64,000 nt of DNA from contig NZ_CP150919.1 of NCBI RefSeq assembly GCF_039909015.1, positions 6,052,501-6,116,500 on the forward strand, read 5' to 3'. The position numbers and the translations under genes were made by a program. Position 1 is the stretch's first letter, and each line of letters opens with the position of its first letter. The notes under the pieces are model-generated. The model ran no database searches. It was given only the letters and a program-made list of their open reading frames with translations, and was not told the origin of the DNA. Of the stretch, positions 59,009 to 64,000 are shown one piece after another. Origin of the DNA: Pseudomonas grandcourensis. GTDB taxonomy: Bacteria > Pseudomonadota > Gammaproteobacteria > Pseudomonadales > Pseudomonadaceae.

Positions 59009-59509
59009 TCAGAAGATCTCCTTGACGCTTTTGCCACGCTTGGCGGCAATGGATTCAGGAGACTGCATTGCTTTCAAACCCTTGAAAGTGGCGTGAACCA
59101 CGTTTACCGGGTTAGTCGAGCCGTAGCACTTGGCCAGAACGTTCTGAACGCCAGCAACTTCGAGGACAGCACGCATAGCGCCGCCAGCGATGATACCGGT
59201 ACCTTCAGAAGCAGGCTGCATGTACACCTTCGAAGCGCCGTGAGCGGACTTCATTGCGTACTGCAGAGTGGTGCCGTTCAGATCAACCTGGATCATGTTG
59301 CGGCGAGCAGCTTCCATTGCCTTCTGGATCGCAGCAGGCACTTCACGCGACTTGCCACGGCCGAAGCCAACACGGCCTTTACCATCACCAACCACGGTCA
59401 ACGCGGTGAAAGTGAAGATACGGCCGCCTTTAACGGTTTTGGCTACGCGGTTAACTTGAACCAGCTTCTCGATGTAGCCTTCGTCGCGCTTTTGGTCGTT
59501 ATTTGACAT
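59009..59509 (-). CDS. rpsE: 30S ribosomal protein S5
   Basis: The 166-residue protein opens [20 protein letters not shown]. It contains the dsRNA-binding S5 signature ([40 protein letters not shown]) and helps decoding accuracy. It lies 3 bp after rplR. Confidence 0.98.
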
Positions 59510-59512
59510 AAC

Positions 59513-59863
59513 TTAGAACTCCAGCCCAGCTTCACGAGCAGCATCAGCCAGCGCTTTAACGCGGCCGTGGTACTTGAAGCCAGAGCGGTCGAAAGCCACT
59601 TGCGAGACGCCAGCGGCCTTAGCACGCGTAGCGACCAGCTGGCCAACCTTAGTGGCCGCGTCGATGTTGCCGGTGGCACCATCACGCAGTTCTTTATCCA
59701 AAGTCGAGGCGCTTGCCAAGACTTTGTTGCCGTCGGCCGAAATGACCTGGGCGTAGATGTGCTGCGAAGAGCGGAACACGCAGAGACGCACGACTTCGAG
59801 TTCGTGCATTTTCAGGCGTGCTTTGCGAGCGCGACGCAGTCGAGTAACTTTTTTGTCGGTCAT
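59513..59863 (-). CDS. rplR: 50S ribosomal protein L18
   Basis: The 116-residue 5S rRNA-binding protein opens [20 protein letters not shown] and contains [20 protein letters not shown] and [20 protein letters not shown]. It follows rplF by 10 bp. Confidence 0.98.
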   Translation of the reverse strand: MTDKKVTRLRRARKARLKMHELEVVRLCVFRSSQHIYAQVISADGNKVLASASTLDKELRDGATGNIDAATKVGQLVATRAKAAGVSQVAFDRSGFKYHGRVKALADAAREAGLEF

Positions 59864-59873
59864 TTGCTATGCC

Positions 59874-60407
59874 CTACTTCTTCTTGGCTTCTTTACGACG
59901 GACGACTTCGTCCGCGTAGCGCACACCTTTGCCTTTGTACGGCTCTGGTGGACGGAAGTCGCGGATCTCGGCGGCCACTTGACCTACCAGCTGCTTGTCG
60001 ATGCCCTTGATCAGGATATCGGTCTGGCTAGGAGTCTCAGCGGTGATGCCTTCCGGCAGTTCGTAATCCACTGGGTGCGAGAAGCCAAGAGCCAGGTTCA
60101 GCACTGTGCCTTTTGCTTGCGCTTTGTAACCAACACCGACCAGCTGGAGCTTGCGCTCGAAGCCTTGGCTTACGCCTTGGACCATGTTGTTTACCAACGC
60201 ACGAGTGGTACCAGCCATTGCGCGAGTCTGTTGATCGCCATTGCGAGCAGCGAAACGCAGCTCACCGGCTTCTTCAACGATCTCAACGGACGAATGGATG
60301 TTCAGTTCAAGAGTGCCCTTGGCACCCTTCACCGAAAGCTGTTGGCCTGCGAATTTTACTTCGACACCGGCTGGCAGCTTAACGGGGTTCTTAGCGACGC
60401 GAGACAT
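59874..60407 (-). CDS. rplF: 50S ribosomal protein L6
   Basis: The 177-residue protein opens [20 protein letters not shown]. It has the two repeated L6 domains and the C-terminal signature [20 protein letters not shown]. It lies near the sarcin-ricin loop. It follows rpsH by 12 bp. Confidence 0.98.
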   Translation of the reverse strand: MSRVAKNPVKLPAGVEVKFAGQQLSVKGAKGTLELNIHSSVEIVEEAGELRFAARNGDQQTRAMAGTTRALVNNMVQGVSQGFERKLQLVGVGYKAQAKGTVLNLALGFSHPVDYELPEGITAETPSQTDILIKGIDKQLVGQVAAEIRDFRPPEPYKGKGVRYADEVVRRKEAKKK

Positions 60408-60419
60408 GCTTATCCCCCC

Positions 60420-60812
60420 TTAGAACACAGTGCAAAGAACTTCGCCGCCGACACCGGCAGCGCGCGCAGCACGATCAGTCATCACACCCTTGTTGGTGGA
60501 GACGATAGACACACCGAGACCGCCACGAACTTTTGGCAGATCATCGACGGACTTGTACTGACGCAGGCCTGGACGGCTAACGCGCTTCACTTCTTCGATA
60601 ACCGGACGGCCTTCGAAGTACTTCAGCTCGATGGACAGCAGTGGTTTGATTTCGCTGCTGATCTGATAACCCGCAATGTAACCTTCGTCCTTCAGGACTT
60701 TGGCAACAGCTACCTTCAACGTGGAAGATGGCATGCTTACGACGGACTTTTCAGCCATCTGGGCATTACGGATACGAGTTAGCATGTCCGCTAACGGGTC
60801 CTGCATACTCAT
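60420..60812 (-). CDS. rpsH: 30S ribosomal protein S8
   Basis: The 130-residue protein opens [20 protein letters not shown] and ends [24 protein letters not shown] sequence plus [13 protein letters not shown]8 is the primary binder of 16S helix 21 and, in E. coli, the translational repressor of the spc operon. A 209-bp hairpin-rich gap that ends in a terminator-like structure separates it from rpsN. TTAGGAGCG supplies the ribosome-binding site. Confidence 0.98.
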   Translation of the reverse strand: MSMQDPLADMLTRIRNAQMAEKSVVSMPSSTLKVAVAKVLKDEGYIAGYQISSEIKPLLSIELKYFEGRPVIEEVKRVSRPGLRQYKSVDDLPKVRGGLGVSIVSTNKGVMTDRAARAAGVGGEVLCTVF

Positions 60813-60832
60813 GGGCTAGACGCTCCTAATAC

Positions 60833-60854
60833 AAAAAAATTAGCCTTGCGGCTA
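60833..60854 (-). terminator. putative attenuator upstream of rpsH
   Basis: On the minus strand TAGCC-GCAA-GGCTA (a 5-bp stem with GNRA-type tetraloop) is followed by AATTTTTTTG, ending about 20 bp before the rpsH start. The stem is short, so termination would be partial at most. Confidence 0.45.
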
Positions 60855-60932
60855 TTACGTGTCGCCGAGAATCTCCGAGCATGAAAAACACGGGCTCAGG
60901 CGAGCCGGGTATTCTAGACACACCCCAGAAAT

Positions 60933-60960
60933 GAATCAAGCCCCAAAAGGGGCTTGATTC
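60933..60960. repeat. perfect 12-bp hairpin in the rpsN-rpsH gap
   Basis: GAATCAAGCCCC and GGGGCTTGATTC pair around AAAA (TTTT on the transcript). There is no T-run on the transcribed side, so it is a stability or regulatory hairpin rather than a classic terminator. Confidence 0.75.
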
Positions 60961-61021
60961 AGATTCAAGGCCACCGGTGGTCAGGATCTTGCGATCCTGG
61001 ACACCGAGACTTTGACAGTAC

Positions 61022-61327
61022 TTACCAGCTGGCTTTAACCAGACCCGGTACGTCACCACGCATGGCAGCTTCACGCAGCTTGTTACGGCCGAGGCCGAAC
61101 TTGCGGTAAACGCCGTGTGGACGACCGGTCAGGCGGCAGCGGTTACGCATGCGCGAAGCGCTTGCGTCACGTGGCTGCTTCTGCAGGGCTACTGTAGCTT
61201 CCCAACGCGCTTCTGGACTTGCGTTCAGATCAACGATGATAGCTTTCAGTGCTGCACGCTTCTTGGCGTACTTGGCAACCGTGAGCTGACGCTTCAGCTC
61301 GCGGTTTTTCATGCTCATCTTGGCCAT
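61022..61327 (-). CDS. rpsN: 30S ribosomal protein S14
   Basis: The 101-residue protein opens [20 protein letters not shown] and contains [20 protein letters not shown]. It lacks the CxxC pairs of the zinc form, so it is the longer C-minus S14. The start at 61327 is set by the family; upstream in-frame codons overlap rplE. Confidence 0.97.
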   Translation of the reverse strand: MAKMSMKNRELKRQLTVAKYAKKRAALKAIIVDLNASPEARWEATVALQKQPRDASASRMRNRCRLTGRPHGVYRKFGLGRNKLREAAMRGDVPGLVKASW

Positions 61328-61340
61328 GGTCCTACTCCAA

Positions 61341-61880
61341 TCAGTTGCGGAACGGGAATTTGAACGCACGCAGCAGAGCGCGGCCTTCATCATCGTTCTT
61401 GGCAGTGGTGGTCAGGGTGATGTCCAGACCGCGGAGAGCATCGATCTTGTCGTAGTCGATTTCCGGGAAGATGATCTGCTCTTTCACGCCCATGCTGTAG
61501 TTGCCACGACCATCGAAGGACTTGGCATTCAGGCCGCGGAAGTCGCGAACCCGAGGCAGGGAGATCGACAGCAGACGATCCAGGAACTCGTACATACGCT
61601 CACGGCGCAGGGTCACTTTGACGCCGATCGGCCAACCTTCACGGACTTTAAAGCCAGCGATGGATTTGCGAGCGTAGGTCACAACGACTTTCTGGCCTGT
61701 GATCTTTTCCAGGTCAGCAACAGCGTGCTCGATGACTTTTTTGTCGCCGATCGCTTCGCCCAGACCCATGTTCAGGGTGATTTTGGTAACGCGCGGAACT
61801 TCCATCACGTTCGAAAGCTTAAGTTCTTCCTTAAGTTTCGGAGCAATTTCCTTCCGGTAAATCTCTTTTAGTCGTGCCAT
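61341..61880 (-). CDS. rplE: 50S ribosomal protein L5
   Basis: The 179-residue 5S rRNA-binding protein opens [20 protein letters not shown] and contains [20 protein letters not shown] and the C-terminal [16 protein letters not shown]. It lies 22 bp after rplX and 13 bp before rpsN. Confidence 0.98.
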   Translation of the reverse strand: MARLKEIYRKEIAPKLKEELKLSNVMEVPRVTKITLNMGLGEAIGDKKVIEHAVADLEKITGQKVVVTYARKSIAGFKVREGWPIGVKVTLRRERMYEFLDRLLSISLPRVRDFRGLNAKSFDGRGNYSMGVKEQIIFPEIDYDKIDALRGLDITLTTTAKNDDEGRALLRAFKFPFRN

Positions 61881-61902
61881 GGTCTCATCTACCTAGCAGT
61901 GT

Positions 61903-62217
61903 TCAAGCATCAACCGCTTTTTGGGTCGACTTGAAGACACGAATTTTCTTGCCGTCTTCTACTTTGAAACCAACGCGGTCAGCCTTGTTGGTTTCGCCGT
62001 TGAAAATGGCGACGTTAGAAGCATCCAGCGGAGCTTCTTTTTCGACGATACCGCCCTGCACGCCCGACATCGGGTTAGGCTTGGTATGACGCTTAACCAG
62101 GTTCAGACCACCAATAACCAAACGGTTGTTAGCGAGAACCTTAAGCACCTTACCGCGCTTACCTTTGTCTTTGCCGGCGATCACGATGATCTCGTCGTCA
62201 CGACGAATCTTTTGCAT
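61903..62217 (-). CDS. rplX: 50S ribosomal protein L24
   Basis: The 104-residue assembly-initiator protein opens [20 protein letters not shown] (KOW motif) and ends [15 protein letters not shown]. It follows rplN by 11 bp. Confidence 0.98.
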   Translation of the reverse strand: MQKIRRDDEIIVIAGKDKGKRGKVLKVLANNRLVIGGLNLVKRHTKPNPMSGVQGGIVEKEAPLDASNVAIFNGETNKADRVGFKVEDGKKIRVFKSTQKAVDA

Positions 62218-62228
62218 GTCGGATCTCC

Positions 62229-62597
62229 TTACAGCACTTCTGGGGCGAGCGAGACGATCTTCATGAACTTCTCAGTACGAAGTTCACGGGTCACTGGCCC
62301 AAAGATACGGGTGCCGATCGGCTCTTGCTTGTTGTTCAGAAGAACAGCAGCGTTGCCATCAAAGCGGATAATGGAGCCATCAGCACGACGTACGCCGTGA
62401 CGAGTGCGGACTACAACAGCAGTCATCACTTGGCCTTTTTTCACTTTACCGCGAGGAATTGCTTCCTTCACGGTAACTTTGATGATGTCACCGATACCAG
62501 CGTAACGACGATGGGAGCCACCCAGCACCTTGATGCACATAACACGGCGAGCGCCGCTGTTATCGGCCACATCGAGCATGGATTGAGTCTGAATCAT
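62229..62597 (-). CDS. rplN: 50S ribosomal protein L14
   Basis: The 122-residue protein opens [20 protein letters not shown] and has the L14 signature [20 protein letters not shown]. In E. coli it heads the spc operon, and the 23-bp gap before it here is the rpsQ-rplN junction; no separate promoter is evident. Confidence 0.98.
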   Translation of the reverse strand: MIQTQSMLDVADNSGARRVMCIKVLGGSHRRYAGIGDIIKVTVKEAIPRGKVKKGQVMTAVVVRTRHGVRRADGSIIRFDGNAAVLLNNKQEPIGTRIFGPVTRELRTEKFMKIVSLAPEVL

Positions 62598-62620
62598 ATA
62601 ATTTCTCCGACCCCTAGTCC

Positions 62621-62887
62621 TTAGACTTCCACAGCGCGTTCGAGAACATCAACCAGCGCCCAAGACTTGGTCTTGGCCAAAGGACGAGTTTCACGAATAG
62701 TGACTTTGTCGCCGATGTGGCACTGATTGGTTTCGTCGTGCGCGTGCAGCTTAGTCGAACGCTTAACGTATTTACCGTAGATCGGGTGCTTAACGCGACG
62801 CTCGATCAGAACGGTGATGGTTTTGTCCATCTTGTCGCTGACAACACGGCCAGTCAGCGTACGGACAGTTTTTTCGGCTTCAGCCAT
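62621..62887 (-). CDS. rpsQ: 30S ribosomal protein S17
   Basis: The 88-residue protein opens [20 protein letters not shown] and contains [20 protein letters not shown] and [18 protein letters not shown]. It starts 2 bp after rpmC and is the last gene of the S10 operon. Confidence 0.98.
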   Translation of the reverse strand: MAEAEKTVRTLTGRVVSDKMDKTITVLIERRVKHPIYGKYVKRSTKLHAHDETNQCHIGDKVTIRETRPLAKTKSWALVDVLERAVEV

Positions 62888-62889
62888 GA

Positions 62890-63081
62890 TTACTTACCTG
62901 CCTGCTGGTTGAGCACAGTCTTCACGCGAGCGATGTCACGCTTAACTTGCGAGAGCAGATGAGACTGCCCCAACTGGCCAGTTGCTTTCTGCATACGCAG
63001 ATTGAACTGGTCGCGCAGCAAGCCGAGCAGTTGCTCGTTCAGCTGCTGTGCGGATTTTTCACGAAGTTCATTCGCTTTCAT
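62890..63081 (-). CDS. rpmC: 50S ribosomal protein L29
   Basis: The 63-residue helical protein begins [20 protein letters not shown]. Its ATG shares one base with the rplP stop (TGATG); a GTG one codon earlier is less likely. It lies at the exit tunnel near the trigger-factor site. Confidence 0.97.
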
Positions 63082-63494
63082 CACATCACCGTCCGTTTAA
63101 CAAAGGAGGTGGCGAGCGGCAGCTTTGCAGCAGCCAGGGCGAAAGCCTCACGCGCCAGCTCTTCAGAAACACCCTCGATTTCATACAGGACTTTGCCTGG
63201 CTGAATCTGGGCAACCCAGTACTCCACGTTACCCTTACCTTTACCCATACGAACCTCGAGAGGTTTCTTGGAGATCGGCTTGTCCGGGAATACACGGATC
63301 CAGATCTTGCCACCACGTTTTACGTGACGGGTCAGAGCACGACGCGCTGACTCGATCTGACGAGCGGTGAGACGACCACGAGCAACAGACTTCAGCGCGA
63401 ACTCGCCGAAGCTGACTTTGCTACCGCGCAATGCCAGGCCACGGTTGTGACCAGTCATTTGCTTGCGGAACTTCGTACGCTTTGGTTGCAACAT
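63081..63494 (-). CDS. rplP: 50S ribosomal protein L16
   Basis: The 137-residue protein opens [20 protein letters not shown] and has the L16 signature [20 protein letters not shown] with [14 protein letters not shown] following. It binds near the A-site tRNA elbow. It starts 12 bp after rpsC. Confidence 0.98.
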
Positions 63495-63506
63495 TTGGCG
63501 TACCCC

Positions 63507-64000
63507 TTACTTAGCAGCTTTTTTACGAGGCGCTGGTGCTTGTGGTTTCAGTTCTTCTTGGCGACCACCAATTACTTCGCCTTTGAAGATCCAAACCTTT
63601 ACACCGATCACACCGTAAGTGGTGTGAGCTTCGTAGTTGGCATAGTCGATGTCGGCACGCAGGGTGTGCAGTGGCACACGACCTTCGCGATACCATTCAG
63701 TACGTGCGATTTCAGCACCGCCGAGACGACCGCTCACTTGGATTTTGATGCCTTTGGCACCAATGCGCATGGCGTTCTGCACGGCGCGCTTCATAGCGCG
63801 ACGGAACATTACGCGACGCTCCAGCTGCTGAGCTACGCTCTGCGCAACCAGCATACCGTCGAGTTCCGGCTTGCGGATCTCTTCGATATTGATGTGCACA
63901 GGCACACCCATTTGCTTGGTCAGGTCCTGACGCAGTTTCTCAACATCTTCACCTTTCTTCCCGATAACGATACCTGGACGAGCGGTGTGGATGGTGATAC
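63507..64000 (-). CDS. rpsC: 30S ribosomal protein S3, C-terminal part (5' end outside window)
   Basis: The frame stays open to the right edge, giving about the last 164 of the usual ~228 residues. The KH-domain [14 protein letters not shown] segment lies near the edge, then [40 protein letters not shown] and [20 protein letters not shown]. The protein ends in a Pro/Ala/Lys-rich tail ([10 protein letters not shown]). The start codon lies beyond 64000. Confidence 0.97.

Larger units (their letters stand above)
60813..61021 (-). other. 209-bp structured gap inside the spc operon (rpsN-rpsH)
   Basis: There is no open frame of any likelihood. Reading in transcription order, the gap holds CAGGATC-GCAA-GATCCTG (60982-60999), a self-complementary CCACCGGTGG (60971-60980), a perfect 12-bp hairpin (60933-60960), a GGCTC/GAGCC hairpin (about 60893-60907) and finally a short stem with GCAA loop and T-run (60833-60854). 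Neighbouring junctions in this operon are mostly 2-24 bp, so this gap stands out as a likely regulatory leader for rpsH and the genes behind it. Confidence 0.6.

Noticed and set aside
56925..59096. 723-codon plus-strand frame across secY, rplO, rpmD
   Set aside because: It runs antisense through several ribosomal genes whose sequences are unmistakable.

Overview
The window comes from a fluorescent Pseudomonas (P. fluorescens group). The evidence is the high GC content, the many REP/REPIN palindromes at gene ends, and protein sequences and gene orders that match Pseudomonas: mag operon, xseB-ispA-dxs, ribA/pgpA/thiL/nusB/rib genes/nrdR, ssb-MFS-uvrA-bfr-katA, and the alpha, spc and S10 ribosomal operons. 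Nearly all of it is core chromosome. I see no tRNA, rRNA, CRISPR array, prophage, insertion sequence or plasmid gene.

Layout. 1-136 is the tail of an unidentified + strand gene, followed by a gene-free stretch with two hairpins. 510-10681 (minus) is a six-gene envelope operon built around a bacterial alpha-2-macroglobulin (magA to magF order), with translationally overlapping genes and a DUF2135 paralogue at each end. 11050-14166 (+) is xseB-ispA-dxs (exonuclease VII small subunit and isoprenoid synthesis), followed by a BtuB-like receptor. 16328-24550 (minus) holds a BtuF-like binding protein, a small membrane protein and ribA, then, reading in transcription order, nrdR-ribD-ribE-ribBX-ribH-nusB-thiL-pgpA. 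This second group joins riboflavin synthesis with antitermination, thiamine and phospholipid functions. A 151-bp near-palindrome sits between nusB and thiL.

24678-31285 (+) holds a YbaY-like lipoprotein, a methyltransferase, a CnoX-like thioredoxin-TPR protein, a zinc-starvation-type locus (ZrgA-like periplasmic His-rich protein, ABC ATPase, permease, DUF3299 protein) behind a Zur-like site, and oprG behind an ANR-like site. 31472-33278 (minus) has two nucleotide-sugar/SDR genes. 33499-37797 (+) is a full-length Lhr-type helicase. 37915-40044 (minus) is a large MscS-family channel and 40250-41461 (+) an MFS exporter. 41664-44738 (+) is the phospholipid operon ybhP-clsB-ybhN. A GlxA-type regulator and an isochorismatase-fold hydrolase are divergent. 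Then come ssb, a YajR-like MFS protein, uvrA, a bacterioferritin-like gene and katA.

53920-64000 (minus) is the ribosomal protein superoperon from rpsC (cut by the window end) to rplQ. It includes secY, rpoA and the small genes rpmJ, rpmD and rpmC. A 209-bp hairpin-rich gap ending in a terminator-like structure lies between rpsN and rpsH.

The most interesting non-coding signals are the palindrome that overlaps the thiL ribosome-binding site, the structured gap inside the spc operon, and three copies of GAGCCGAATA upstream of magA. Among proteins, three carry telling losses: a RibB fused to a domain without GTP cyclohydrolase II zinc ligands, an alpha-2-macroglobulin without the thioester cysteine, and a bacterioferritin without the heme-ligand methionine.
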